Shown: positions 13,709 to 29,114 of the stretch, one piece after another
Layout of the letters: every line of letters starts with the position of its first letter
Position numbering within the stretch: position 1 is the stretch's first letter
NCBI RefSeq assembly: GCF_024713975.1
Contig: NC_091112.1
Span: forward strand, 2,774,001 to 2,838,000
Source of the DNA: Paralichthys olivaceus
Taxonomy: Eukaryota > Chordata > Actinopteri > Pleuronectiformes > Paralichthyidae
Direction: 5' to 3'
Length of the DNA stretch: 64,000 nt
Program-made: the position numbers and the translations under genes
Notes under the pieces: model-generated
What the model was told of the DNA's origin: nothing
Databases searched by the model: none
The model's input: only the letters and a program-made list of their open reading frames with translations

Positions 13709-13740
13709 GCGCCAGGACCCGGAAGCGCCAGGACCCGGAA
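13709..13740. repeat. Tandem 16-bp unit with ETS sites
   Basis: The unit GCGCCAGGACCCGGAA occurs twice in perfect tandem, placing two CCGGAAG ETS-family core sites 16 bp apart. It lies just upstream of the inferred first exon of the sialin-like gene. Confidence 0.85.
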
Positions 13741-14082
13741 GCTTTGAGGAAACACAGAGCTCACAGCGACTGGACCGGACACGCCCCGTGTGACGCGGTC
13801 CGCTGTATGATTTACAGATCAGCGCTGCGGATGTGACGTATATATCACTTGCCCAACAGCCGGCGCATCCTCCTCGGTGATTGGCTGACAGCCGCGGTGC
13901 CAGGTTGGGTCGGTTTTCCGCATCTCTATGTTTTACAAACCTTTTTTTTTATTTCAACTCTTTCACATTTACATTTAAAAATGTTTTGCAAATAAACTAA
14001 AAACCGAACAGAGAAGAGTGAATGCAAATTGTGTTCAAATCCTTTTTTTGTGGAAAGTCATCAACGCACTTCAGGCCCCTCT

Positions 14083-14092
14083 GTCACGTGAC
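14083..14092. promoter_or_regulatory. CLEAR/E-box palindrome GTCACGTGAC
   Basis: A perfect 10-bp match to the CLEAR element bound by TFEB/TFE3, regulators of lysosomal genes. It lies about 0.5 kb upstream of the sialin-like first exon and 335 bp upstream of the mycbp ATG. The motif is seen directly; use by TFEB is inference supported by the lysosomal role of sialin. The core CACGTG is also a MYC/USF site. Confidence 0.6.
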
Positions 14093-14212
14093 GAGTTTAC
14101 TTTTAATTTCCTCCGACCTGGCAACTCAGACTCATCCACTTCCTACCGGCTGAACGCGACCGGACGAACTGTTTTTTTTATAATATTTATAAATTAATGT
14201 TTAACATTGACT

Positions 14213-14234
14213 AAGTTCTTCTTCTTCTTCTTCT
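14213..14234. repeat. (TTC)n microsatellite
   Basis: A short run of TTC units inside the mycbp upstream region. Confidence 0.85.
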
Positions 14235-14427
14235 ACAAACCTTTTAACTGAACGAGAGAAAACTACAAACACGTTTATCACGTCTTCCGGGTTTAACCTG
14301 TTGTTATGGCAACGCCTGGAGTGCTCGTGGTGCGTTGAAGGAAACAAACAAACAAACAAACAGCAGCTGTCGGTGTTTCCTGTTGATAAACAACCGGATA
14401 TCCAACAGCCACCCCCCCACGCGCATC

Positions 14428-15377
14428 ATGGCGCATTACAGGGTGAGTGTGCGACCACACAACCTGTAGTTTTATTGAACTGGTTATTCACTCAGAGGCT
14501 TGTGGTGCGACGCTTGTGCTAGCGGGCTAGCGTGGTGTAGCTGGGCCGTGAACGCACCACAGGCTGATAAACTCCATATACAGCAGATTGTTGAGTTTTT
14601 GAAACTGTGTGTGTGTCGAGGGTGAAAACGTGTGTCTCGTTCCAGGCCTCAGAGTCGAAGAGGGAGCAGTTCAGAAGGTACCTGGAGAAGTCCGGGGTCC
14701 TGGACACTATAACCAGCGGTGAGCACACAACACTGCGAGCCGGTTAGCATGTTGACACCTGAGGCTCTGACTCTGCTCGGCTCATTCTTTGCTCTTTGCT
14801 CTGTTGCAGTTCTAGTGGCTCTGTACGAAGAGACTGACAAACCCAACAATGCTCTGGAGTATCCTTCACGTGACTGAGCAGCTGTACAGCTGTTACAGAT
14901 GTCTGCCCCCCCCAGTCCTAAAACCAATATTTATGAGGGCAGCACTTTGGTCAAAGAGGTTCCAGGAACATGACTGACTCACAGCAAGTCTGTTCTTCGT
15001 GATTATCAAACTAAAGTATTATTTTGCTTTGTGTTCATGATTCTGGAAGGACAGCACGCATCTGCTTCAATTAAAGGCAAAGATGAAACTGAGTGTTGTG
15101 ACCTTAACCCTTCACCCTGCAGTTTCATAAAGCTTCACCTCGGTGCAGCTGGGCCAGAGCCAGCAGACGCTGAGGCTCTTCGCATGGAGCTGGCCGATCT
15201 TCAGCAGAAGTGCAACCTGCTCATGGAGGAGAACAAAGAGCTGAGGAACCGGGTGAGACACCTGCCTCCACGTTGAGAGGTTTCACTGTCTGTGCTGCTG
15301 TGACCTCTAACCCTTCGCTTATCATTTTCCAGCTCATGCAGTACGAATCGTCACCTGAGGAGGGAGCTGCAGAGTAG
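14428..15377 (+). CDS. mycbp: c-Myc-binding protein (AMY-1)
   Basis: Small coiled-coil adaptor that binds the MYC N-terminus and A-kinase anchoring proteins; found in cytoplasm and nucleus. Five exons: 14428-14442, 14646-14718, 14810-14858, 15123-15252, 15333-15377. They give 103 residues, exactly the human length. The protein starts MAHYR, followed by SKREQFRRYLEKSGVLDTIT, LVALYEETDKPNNALDFIK, then a leucine-rich coiled coil (LADLQQKCNLLMEENKELRN) and an acidic tail. The first coding exon has only 15 nt; its ATG is supported by the conserved MAHY start. The gene diverges from the sialin-like gene and converges on gja9. An AATAAA at 15822 may be its polyadenylation signal. Confidence 0.96.
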
Positions 15378-15821
15378 AGAAGTGCTTTCTCTTGTTCTTT
15401 GCAAAAAAATATAAGAAAAAACGTTAAATGAGCATCTTTGTAGAATATGTAAATGTTTATTACATAATAACACGGTGATCACAAAGTCACAGTTTGTTTT
15501 TGTTCCGCAACAAGAAGCAACTTTTGTTTTCTCACATTAAAAATGTGTTTTTCAGCATTTGGTGTCAGTCGCTGATTTTAAACAAAACCACAACATTCTT
15601 CTTACACGCTGATCTTCATTTCATTCTTTTTAAAGATTGTGCTCCAATATTTTCAATCATCTTTGACATAATATTAATTGCATGTCTGAATATCAAGTAA
15701 AAAAACGAATTTCATAAAAAATCTATAATTTACATGTCGCTGCTCATGTGCCTGATGGGAATGAGAGGTCTGATAGATGACAGCACATTTAAGAAGCTTT
15801 ATTTTGTTCACATTATAGTAG

Positions 15822-15827
15822 AATAAA
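15822..15827 (+). terminator. Candidate mycbp poly(A) signal
   Basis: AATAAA about 445 nt past the mycbp stop. Supported by motif and position only. Confidence 0.4.
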
Positions 15828-16495
15828 GATATTTTCCACAAGTTTTTGTTTTCATAAGTATTTTTTGCTGGATCACTGTCAAATATGTTGGAACTGGAGC
15901 TCGATTAATTCAGTGTCACTGATTTAAAAGTATCCGGTTGCATAACTGTGTTGTGGCCTGAAACAACTTTATCGATCTGTGGCTCAGTTTTCCATCCCAC
16001 AGATGTTCCATCCAAACAGATCATTAAAAGTCTGATGCATGTGCTCGTCCTGCTAAATGTGAAAAAATGAATCTGTGCGTTGGGATCTGAGCAGCTTTTA
16101 GAAGTAAGAGGAGATGTTAGATCACAGTTTTTTATTCTGAAAATTGCTGCTCTTTGTTTTCAGTGGCACAATCTTATCTGACCCCCAAACACGTCTTTGA
16201 GTTTCTGTTGTTTCCAAACCGTAAATAAAGATGATCGACACTTCTGTATTTTCAGGAGCCGCCGTGTTGCACATTTGACTTATTTTGCCGCCACAATCTG
16301 CGCAGTAGTGATCGTGGTGTGGAGCTGCGGTATCAAGGTCCTGCCGATACGCATTCTCGACCAATCAGGGGTCAGTCTCAGCTGTCAGTCATGATGTTTT
16401 CATTGCAACGACCAATTGAAAACAAACATACTGTAAAAAATGAACACTTTTGCCTAAAATACTTGAAACTTAAAAAAGTCAAATAAATTAAACTA

Positions 16496-16576
16496 AGCCA
16501 GCCACCAGGGGGCGATCAAGGTCTTTTGGCTTCACTTTTGAAGAACAGTCATGTCGTCCATCTTTATATACAGGAA
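16496..16576 (+). repeat. Dispersed repeat, copy B
   Basis: The most complete of three copies. It contains the AGCCACCAGGGGGCGATC block, then TTTTGGCTTCACTTTTG, then GTCATGTCGTCCATCTTTAT. It lies in the gja9 3' untranslated region. The family name is not certain to me; it behaves as a short interspersed element. Confidence 0.75.
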
Positions 16577-16599
16577 GTGATCCACAGCTGTAGGTTTGT

Positions 16600-18108
16600 T
16601 TATATCTGTAGGTCAGTCGGAGCTCGCCTGCTGCTGGCGCTGCTCGCCACGGACACTCTGCGGTTTGGAGAGGAGGCCGTGGGGCTGTTGCTCTCCCGGC
16701 TGTGTCGGGACACGGAGCTCAGCTCCCCTGCAGAGTCCGGGCTCTGAGACCGGCTCACTCTCTTAATGTCTGACTTGGAGAGCACCCTGGCTCTGGGGCC
16801 CACGCAGCTGCCACGTAGCTTCATGCTGCTGCCGTTCCCGTGGTAGGAGTCGCCGCTGTCCGAGCCATTCCCCTCCACCACCGTGGAGCAGTTCCACGGC
16901 GGACTGACCCTCCGAGACTTCCTCACAATCCCTGACAGTGTAGTGCAGGAGGAGGTGTCTGCTACAGGGAGGGTGGGATACTCGGAGCTCGCACACCCAA
17001 GGTCCTCATGATGTGGAGACCGTTCCTCCGGTTCATCCTGTTTGTCCGCAGGAGGTGAACGCGTCTCACTGCTGGTGTTGTTGGAGTTGCTGTTCTGCTC
17101 CGTGGGGCTCGGCATTCCCTCCTTGCTGTCCTTGTGGCCGTCTGGTTTTGCACCAGGGTCTCCTTGTATTGGCATGAAGGCAGAGGAGGCATTGAGCAGA
17201 GGGTAGTTGGGTCCGTTGCCCTGCTTCTCCAACAGTAACGTGTATCCACTCGGTGCTGTGGGGATGGTGGTCTTGCGTCCCACTGAGGTTCCCGTGCAAA
17301 CCTGATGAACGACTGAGTTCTTCTTGGACTTGCTGACGTAGTACTCGTCGAGGTCGTCCTTCAGGTGCGGGTAGAAGTCCAGGATGCCCTTCTTGAGCTT
17401 CTTGTAGCCCAGGTGCATGATCTCAAGGAGGCTGAGAAAGAGGGAGATGCAGGCGATGGCTTGCATGAACATCATGAACACGGACTTCTCTGTGGGCCTG
17501 GACACAAAGCAGTCCACCACGTTTGGGCACGGTTCCCTCTCACACTTGTAAAGCGGGCTCAGGTGGTGTCCGTACAGGATGTACTGACCCATCATGAAGC
17601 TGACCTCCACCACAGAGCGAGTGACGATGTGGGCCACATAGGTGCACAACAGAGACCCTCTGAGCGGCGCCTTGTTGAGCTTCCCTTGCTCCAGCTGCCT
17701 CATCTCCTTCTCGATCCTCCTCTTCGCCTCAGCCAGCTCCACGTCCACCGCCTCCAGCTCCCGACGCAGAGCCACCTTCTTGCAGTGGCGCTCCTTCTCC
17801 AGGGCCCGTAGCTGGTAGATGGCGTGGCCCATGTAGACCAGCGAGGGCGAGGACACGAAGATGACCTGCAGCACCCAGTACCTGATGAGGGAGATGGGGA
17901 AGGCCTGGTCGTAGCAGACGTTCCGGCAGCCGGGCTGATCCGTGTTGCAGATGAAGTCTGACTGCTCATCGTTCCACACGTCCTCCGCAGCCACACCCAG
18001 CACCAACATCCGGAAGATGAAGAGGATGGTCAGCCAGATCTTGCCGACCATAGTGGAGTGGATGTGGACCTCCTCCAAGATCCCACCAAGGAAGTTCCAG
18101 TCTCCCAT
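16600..18108 (-). CDS. gja9: Gap junction alpha-9 connexin
   Basis: Connexin that oligomerises into hemichannels and gap junctions in the plasma membrane. The coding region is a single exon of 502 residues (human GJA9 515). It starts [20 protein letters not shown]; four membrane spans follow the connexin plan. The first extracellular loop has the C-x6-C-x3-C pattern ([12 protein letters not shown]) and the second C-x4-C-x5-C ([12 protein letters not shown]). The cytoplasmic loop is long and charged ([20 protein letters not shown]). The C-tail is long and Ser-rich, ending RRAPTDLQI, close to the human GJA9 end. Its neighbour mycbp is also adjacent in human, but there both lie on one strand; here they converge. 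A splice acceptor at 18126 shows that an upstream untranslated exon exists, with a candidate ending ...GCAAG|GTAAATG near 19316. Confidence 0.95.
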   Translation of the reverse strand: MGDWNFLGGILEEVHIHSTMVGKIWLTILFIFRMLVLGVAAEDVWNDEQSDFICNTDQPGCRNVCYDQAFPISLIRYWVLQVIFVSSPSLVYMGHAIYQLRALEKERHCKKVALRRELEAVDVELAEAKRRIEKEMRQLEQGKLNKAPLRGSLLCTYVAHIVTRSVVEVSFMMGQYILYGHHLSPLYKCEREPCPNVVDCFVSRPTEKSVFMMFMQAIACISLFLSLLEIMHLGYKKLKKGILDFYPHLKDDLDEYYVSKSKKNSVVHQVCTGTSVGRKTTIPTAPSGYTLLLEKQGNGPNYPLLNASSAFMPIQGDPGAKPDGHKDSKEGMPSPTEQNSNSNNTSSETRSPPADKQDEPEERSPHHEDLGCASSEYPTLPVADTSSCTTLSGIVRKSRRVSPPWNCSTVVEGNGSDSGDSYHGNGSSMKLRGSCVGPRARVLSKSDIKRVSRSQSPDSAGELSSVSRHSRESNSPTASSPNRRVSVASSASSRRAPTDLQI

Positions 18109-18124
18109 GGTTTACATCAGCAGA

Positions 18125-21100
18125 GCTGGAGTGAGTGAGGTCAAAGCTCAAAGTCAGAATATTCATAAACAATCAATATAGTTTTTTTTACTTTGAAACT
18201 GATCAATATTATCATCAATATCTGGGAGGTTTAAAACCCAGTAATGTTATAAACACAGGCAGCAATATTGTTTTTTAATAATAATGATACGATTTCACTT
18301 TTTTAAAAATTAAATAAGTTTGAACTTTTGTTCTTGTGGAAATTTCAGTCATATGGAAATAAATGACTAACTTCCTGAAGCTGCAGCGTAAAGTTTACAG
18401 CTGGAATAACACAGAATGGTTAGTATCAATATTTAGCTGTTTGCAAAAATCTGATAAATTGGACCTTAAATTTGGATCTGCACCAAAACTTCATTTCAGA
18501 GAAAGTTGTAGTTTCACTTTTGTCCATTTAGAGGCAGCCGGAGCTTCGGTGGAAACATGACTCGAAAATTACAGAACTAAAAAAAGGAGTATAAACACAA
18601 TATAGTGTAAAATGCTCCTAACGTGTAAATATATAGTTTGGTACAAACATATTTATATTATACTGTCCGCACATTTTCTACTGACACTCATGACTAGTAA
18701 AGTTTTGATGACTCTGTTTCTGAGTATTTGTTCTTTTACTCATTTATAATATCTCTATTCTGTCTAGAACGTAGTTTGACATCATACGACCAGTTAACCC
18801 TGTCACAGCTGAGCACTGACACATAGGACACTGCACTAATCTGACTGTATGACCTTGAGCTAGTGGTTTAAATGCAGTTATTATAGGTGCTCATCGTCTT
18901 TAGATAAAGTGATTAAAGATAATCAATCAATAGACCGATCACATCAAATATAAATCAATAATCAGACCTGGGACGTTATTCACAAGAAAGAAAATAACAG
19001 TGGAAAGCTGATGTGTGCATCTCACTGAAATGTACTCACACAAATTGATTTTAAAATGAGTTTTCTTACCTCTCATGTCAGAAATGAAATGTCACAATAA
19101 AAGCCTTTCTGCTGCGGCTGCTGCTGAGCTCAGTCCCACAGACACATCTTTTATTTTCTTGGTCCTTTGTGTAAAAAGTCAAAAGTTTCCGTCTCTGCTG
19201 TCGGTGAAAACTGGACCAAAACCAAATCAGTCCAGTCGCCTCCAGTTGTTCACAACTTATAGTCCATGAAAGAGAAAATCAATGGATGCTGGTGAAACGC
19301 TCTGTTGCCATTTACCTTGCAGCGGTGAGAGTAGTGTCCGGCCCCGACAGTGACCGAGGCGGAAATGTGCTGCGCACATTTGTTGTTTGTCGCCTGTTTC
19401 TGGTTGAACCTAAAGGACCCTGAACTGGTTTGATCCTTCAGGACACAACTGGTGCACTGGGCTGTTCCCTTCGCTGGGATCGTTCCCTACATGAGAGATC
19501 AATTCTTCTCTCAGAACAGAAATAGTCAACCCCCAGAAATATCCATGTTGCAGAAGTGATCATCTGATCTGTCAAAAGACATAAAAATTTAACTATAGTG
19601 ATAATCAGCCGATTTTATTTGCTACCTTCTTGAACTGTTTTATTTTAGTGGTTTAATATAAAATCCTGGACTGAAAACTTTGTGGTTCTTCTTGTGAAAT
19701 CTTTTTGATAATTAGACCAGTGACAGATGTGTAAAATAAAGAAAACACGATGCTTCATCAGACTTTAACTGTCGTCGCCTTAAACCGAGATTTAACTCGT
19801 ACCTGCTTTACTTCATTTAATGTGGAGGGTCTATGTAACAGCTGTTTTTGTCTGATCATCTTTTGAATGGCGAGTCTGATCAATGGGACATGTCCCATTT
19901 CATACATGGCTGCATCCTCCCCCTGAATCTAATTTCAGTTATTCCTGCAGCTACTGTTCCATTAAAAGGAAATCAATGAACAAGGCTGGACACGGAGCCC
20001 GCTGGTCTGTGCACCAGGGAAATATTACTCCTGATGTTTCCTCCATATCTTCTCCTTTAATAGTTTTCCCTGATTGAAATAACCTGAGTGCCTGTGTTTG
20101 ATATCCAGCTGACCCGATGAACGAGTTTACAAACTGAAGCCACACGTCGTTTCTTTTTACAGAACGTTATCATTTAATACTCAAAATAACAGTTTCTTTC
20201 TACGGATGATAGAAGGTCGGGAGGATAAAACATGCTGTGACAACAAGGGCTGCTCAGAAAAACTATCAACACAGTCGGATAAAGAACTGATGAACGGAAA
20301 ATTAAATTTAGAAAAAAAGGGTTTACGGATACAGAAAAAACACATTAATGTACAAACAGATTCTGGTCGAGAAAATTTTAACACTTTTTTAAAAAGATTC
20401 TTTTAGTGTATTTAAGTCCAAACAGTCTTCATATTGTTTTTGTATTTTTTTATTCCTTCCAGGCAGCCAGAGGTTTTAATGTTAAAATATAAAAATATCA
20501 ACTTGAAGTTGAATCCATCGGTGTTTTCATCCTTCTCAGCCGTATTACTGCTGCAGGAAATCTGTTTTCAATTCGGTCTGAAGCCGCCAGTAAAAGTGGA
20601 AGATTATAAATAATGTGCAACGTGATGAATTATCAATCAAGCTGAGTTTGGAGTTTATTCTAATTAAGAAATTAACACATTTCACACATGAAGAAAACAG
20701 CAGGAGATTGGAAATTGTCCCGAACATTCAGGGCCAGAGGAGTTTTTTTCTTCCGGTTTTGTGATTTTCAATTTTTCTAGAACCGTCATCAACGAGCCCA
20801 CTCGCTCGCCGTGAATGTTCTAGACACTTTCCTGCTGTATTCTCACACGGACTAACTCGAGACATTTTCCTTGAGGAAAGTTCCAGAAAAGGTCCAGAGC
20901 AGCTGACTCAGACATTTGCATTCTCACGCGCAGCCCCTCCGGAAAATGTCCGGAGCTCAGTGCATGTCTGAGAGCGGCTGAAAAGAAAAAAAAACTGGTC
21001 GTACTCGTTAACAAATTGGATTCCTTTTAAAATACTGACTGATTTTGCAAAAAGGGTGCATAGGGTTTAGAAAACTAAATTATCAGCAACTGTATGTAAA

Positions 21101-21364
21101 AAAAAAGAAAAAAGAAGAAGACGACAGATTATTCCTGGCCGACAACCACTGAACATAGAAACTGCATCATGTTCCTAACCGGAAACGTTACCAAAATAAT
21201 GTTATAAAAACAAGCAACCGACCTCGGGAATTGTTCATAAAAGGAAGCTGCAAAAACAAACTTTCTACAAATGGTTCAGTGGAACGTTACATTCATGTCA
21301 AACAAATCTTTTCTTAACAAACACCCAACTCTGGTACTGAGCTGAAGGAAGGAGCGGATACTTT
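18125..21364. other. Intergenic, gja9 upstream and srsf10 3' side
   Basis: I found no coding gene. It includes the gja9 5' intron and promoter (a candidate untranslated exon near 19316-19380 on minus) and, at the right end, the srsf10 3' untranslated region. It is AT-rich with no clear mobile element. Confidence 0.5.
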
Positions 21365-25264
<3,900 letters not shown>

Positions 25265-25569
25265 GAAATTAAAATCCCTCAGCGGCGGAAAATGTCGCTA
25301 CAGAAAAAAAAAACCCAGCAGCGAGAAAGTGCGCTGAACATGCGCAGTTAAAACGCGCCTTGTTCGCTCCTCTTCTTCGTTTGGGTTTGTGTGTGTGAAG
25401 GGCCGACAACAGACGAGGACATTACCGCCACCACCCGGTGAGGAGCATGAACTGCAGTGTGCAGTGGTGACTGTTTAGAATAAAATGAAGTGAAATAAAA
25501 TGAAATAAATGAATGAATGAATGTTAGTGATGATTCTGAGGAGGCGACAAAACAAACATACAGAGACAC

Positions 25570-25800
25570 GATGATTACAGGAACACAAATGACCACTTGG
25601 ATGCAAAAAAACTAAAAGAAGCAAAAAGTAGTTATAAAGAAACAACAAAAACAGCTTTACAGCCACAAACAGACACAAAACAATCACACAAACACTGAAA
25701 ATAACCACAAAGATGCTCAACAACCACTAACAGACCCAACGCGACCACAATGAAACACAAAGCAATCACACAAAGAAACAAAGGACAGACACGAGCTGCT
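25570..25800 (+). repeat. Degenerate CACAAA-rich minisatellite
   Basis: Loose repeats of ACCACAAA, AGACACAAA and CAATCACACAAA give strong strand asymmetry, with almost no T on the plus strand. Similar low-complexity arrays are frequent in fish intergenic DNA. Antisense reading gives long hydrophobic frames that are not genes. Confidence 0.65.
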
Positions 25801-25907
25801 TGTTGTTTCCACATGTTTGTCATGTTTTTGCAATGAACCGAATACAAACAATTATTTTGGTTTGTTGAATCGTTCAACTTTATTCAAGTCATTCAAATGT
25901 ATTAAGC

Positions 25908-25913
25908 TTTATT
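25908..25913 (-). terminator. Candidate fabp10 poly(A) signal
   Basis: AATAAA on the minus strand, 80 nt past the fabp10 stop. A second copy lies near 25879. Confidence 0.6.
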
Positions 25914-25992
25914 CATAATCACTAGCGGGCCCTTGGCCCTCGGCCCTCGGCTGAGAGGGTCAGAGGACGATGGATGAGCCGACAGCTGCCGA

Positions 25993-27150
25993 TCAAACTC
26001 GTCTGCTTCTGCTGACGAAGGTTACTGAGCCAGAAGTGACCGTCTGGAAACAGAGACACAAATAAATATGATTCACCCACAAAAAAACTCAGTCTGTGTT
26101 TCTGTGTGAAACAGAATATCTGTAGCATCAGCAGATTTTTAAAAATGAACTAAAGCCTCTCACCTCGACCATGTCCTCTCCCTGGAGCTCTCGGACAGAG
26201 GTGAATTTATCAGTCTCAGCGATCAGCTTCCCGTTCTCCTCTCTGACGGTGCACTGGACGAGAACACAGACATGGATGGGGAGACCGAAAATGTGTGTAT
26301 CAGTTGTTTATATTTAATATAAATGGAGAATTGGGGATGAGGAAGGAAAGGAAGGGTACATTTATTTTGTTAATTCAAAATGAACAAAAAGTGGAAACAA
26401 TGTTGTGTTGGTCAGCGGCTCTCAAATGTTTGTTATGCAAGAAAAATGTAATCCTCTAAATAAATTTAAAAAATCAATTTCAGCAACAAATTACAAATGA
26501 ATTAGCAAATTAAATAATAACTGTCTTGCTCACTGACTGTGCTCCATCCATTCAAAGATCTTCATCTTTTCAGTCCATCTGACAAAACCTTCAATAATAA
26601 TCTCTGCAGATGTTTTAAATTGCTGGTTCTTCAAAGTAAAGATTCCTTAAACTTTGCAAAGAGCACGACTGTTTCCATGGTTTTTACTTTTAAATGCACA
26701 AAACTAAAAACTGCAGACTGAATCCTGATCTCAGGGTGGTGAAAGTCTTCCAAGGTCAAACATCCTCATCATCATCATCTCTGACGTCTTCTCCTCTGTT
26801 TCAACTTTACTTGCAATAATCTGAAATTACCTTGAACTTCCTGCCGTCCAAAGACGCCATCTCTGTCTCTTGTCCGAGGCTGAACGAGTGAACTTTGGTG
26901 CAGACGGGAGTTTTCATCGTGTAGGTGAAATCTTTGCCGTTCTGCTCGATCACTATCACCGGTTTGACCTCCTTACGCATTTTGACAACCATCTGAGGTG
27001 CACCTGAAACACAGAGATGACGAACAAATACGTCTGCACACATTACATTAACAAATCCTTCAAATATGAGAAAACATCTGTACCAACTATCTTCAGGAAC
27101 TCCTCCAGATTTTCCTCAGAATAAACTTTCCAGGTGCCGCTGAAGTCCAT
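25993..27150 (-). CDS. fabp10: Liver-basic fatty acid-binding protein
   Basis: Small cytosolic beta-barrel carrier for fatty acids and bile acids, typical of liver in non-mammalian vertebrates. Four exons: 27150-27084, 27003-26831, 26253-26164, 26043-25993 (67, 173, 90 and 51 nt), the classical FABP structure, giving 126 residues. The start MDFSGTWKVYSEENLEEFLK is the FABP signature region. Next come EVKPVIVIEQNGKDFTY, SFSLGQETEMASLDGRKFK, CTVREENGKLIAETDKFTS and a basic end SRSRRV. The KPV...QNG and DGRK blocks resemble FABP10 more than FABP1. Fish have fabp10a and fabp10b; I cannot tell which this is. The start is fixed by the conserved MxFSGTW. Confidence 0.9.
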
Positions 27151-29114
27151 AGCTCCTGGTTGTGCTGCTGCTGCCTGAGAGTGTTTGTTGTTCTCGTTGT
27201 GATAATCTCATCACGAACTGCTGGTTGTCATGTTGGGGACTTTAAACTCCCTGTTATTTAGACTCTGGAATTTCCAATGAGACCCACGATAGGTGGAACT
27301 TTCCCTTTTTCCTCCCTCACAGGCTGTGATGTAACATCGTTAAAGACCTGTAATATGTAAAATGTAATGTGTCTTTAACGTGTTGCTGATTTTCTCTCCA
27401 CCTGCTCCATTTTCCCAAATCCAACAAAATCCACGCCCATCATTCCTGAACATTAACGATGGTAAACTTTTATTTCAGACAGGAATTAAAGCTTTTCTCC
27501 ATTTAACACATTTTTAAAACCTCAAGTTTTTCTTTTCATGATATAAAAAAACCCAAAAAACTGGCAAACACACAGAAAAGCACAAACATTTTAAGGCAAA
27601 CGTGTGCAGGCAGCAGAAGCTCAGGCAGTCCAGTGCAGTGCAGCAGACTCAGGATAAACATGCTCCGATAAGAAGAACACACACACGTGGAGCTTTGCGT
27701 CTCTGTGGGAATGTTACTGAAGCTCGCAGCACAACAAACACTTGAGCTTATCGACGCTCACATTACAAATGAATCACCGTGGAGCACATTTTGGACAGAA
27801 ACACTTATTTTCTTTGTTGCAGTGGGCATCTGTTAATCATGTGCCAAGCTGCGGTCCCTGAGAAAACACTGATCCGTCATGCGTCCACATCTGAAACATC
27901 AACAGTGCTGAGTTTGTTCACAGACGTCGGTCATATTATAATACTTTCAGTTTGTTCTTGACTCTTTAAAGTTGTTTGAACATGCTTGGATCAACAGATT
28001 GATGTTTTCTATTCAACCAACCAGTCGACAGTTAGAAATAAGTTACTGTGGTTCACTTTGTTCCATAATACTTCACGGCCAGTGTTTTTGAGGCAGATAC
28101 AAACATAACATAACTTTTTTTTTTTTTTTATAAAAACACAAACAATGATTATATAAAATCCCTTAAAGTTTCTTTTGTTCTTTGAAACATTTTAGACCAC
28201 GACACGTACAGAGCAGCACATTGTACAGTTAGAGGCTGTGCTTTGAGCTAAATGCTAACACACTCACTGTTTTAACATGTTGATCCCAGTATAGCACGAT
28301 AGCATGCTAACATACGGCTAAATGGCACAAAGCTGAGCCTGATAGGAAAGATTTTACTGATGCAGATATTCTGTTAATTAGCACAACAGCTTTGATCACC
28401 GACGCCCACGAACTACAAAGATGGACGACGCGACAGCTCCCAAAAAAGTGAAGCCAAAGAATTTTGATCGCCCCCCGGTGGCTGCTTGCAGTATAGGTTC
28501 TGAACCCTGATACTTTGGCTTACAGTCGGCACAGCAGGAGGAAGGGAAGCTGTGCCGAGCATCTTTATTTGCCGTCTGTGCTCTGAACCAAATGACATCA
28601 CAGTCCAGCAGCTCCCACACGTGTCCACAGGACTCGTCCTGTGGGGACAGCGAATGTTGGCAGTTTGGACGAGCTCCTTCTAAATGAACTCAAATACATT
28701 AAAGCATTTCTGATATGAAAAGTATTTTTCCTTTTGGTCAACACTGACACGAGCTGATATCTGATCAGTTATCCATCAGAATTCATTCTGTGTTATTCCT
28801 ACTAATGTGCTTTGAGCGGTAAACTCCACCCATCTGGTGCTTCAAGTTTGGTAAAGGTGCTTTTGTCTTTTTCTTGTACTACTTAATGCACACGTGCGTG
28901 TTAAGACTCAATGTGACTCACACTGAAACAGGAAATGGCTGTGGTGCATTCTGTAGTGTGATGAAATATGAACTTCTGGACATTCAGGTATAAACGTAAA
29001 AATGATCCCAAATATAAAGCTTTGCTCCGATTGTTCATCCAGTGATTTTCACTGACTGAACGTAACTGATGACACGAGGAGAGACGAGGAGGAAACATGT
29101 AAACATGTGCTTCA
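27151..29114. other. Intergenic fabp10/slc9a1b
   Basis: No gene is seen. It contains the fabp10 promoter side, a dispersed repeat copy at 28410-28495 and, at the right end, the slc9a1b 3' untranslated region. The two short minus-strand frames at about 28396-28628 read through the repeat and are not genes. Confidence 0.55.
28410..28495 (-). repeat. Dispersed repeat, copy C
   Basis: Reverse-orientation copy of the element at 16496: on the minus strand it shows GCCACCGGGGGGCGATCAAA, then TTGGCTTCACTTTTTTGGGA, then GTCG..GTCCATCTTTGTAGT. It carries the GGGAGCTGTC block that copy B lacks. Confidence 0.75.

Larger units (their letters stand above)
13554..14427. promoter_or_regulatory. Divergent promoter, sialin-like gene and mycbp
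   Basis: The sialin-like gene (minus) and mycbp (plus) are head to head with under 1 kb between them. The interval has CpG-rich stretches, several CCGGAAG/CTTCCGG ETS-type sites including a 16-bp unit repeated in tandem at 13709-13740, and a perfect GTCACGTGAC at 14083. A shared bidirectional promoter is inferred from layout and motifs. Confidence 0.6.
15378..16599. other. Convergent mycbp/gja9 3' interval
   Basis: It contains the 3' untranslated regions of both converging genes and no other gene. Candidate poly(A) signals are AATAAA on plus at 15822-15827 (mycbp) and AATAAA on minus at about 16131 (gja9). A dispersed repeat copy lies at 16496-16576, just past the gja9 stop. Confidence 0.55.
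25265..25992. other. srsf10 5' side and fabp10 3' side
   Basis: No gene is seen. The left edge holds the srsf10 promoter and untranslated leader. About 25485-25520 is AAATGA-rich simple sequence, 25570-25800 is an ACAAA-rich degenerate minisatellite, and the right end is the fabp10 3' untranslated region with poly(A) signals. Confidence 0.55.

Noticed and set aside
17365-17811. 148-residue plus-strand frame inside gja9
   Set aside because: Antisense shadow of the connexin coding exon, His/Leu-rich as expected from reverse reading.
25475-25877. Cys/Val/Phe-rich minus-strand frames resembling membrane proteins
   Set aside because: Antisense of the CACAAA-rich minisatellite; low complexity, no splice context.
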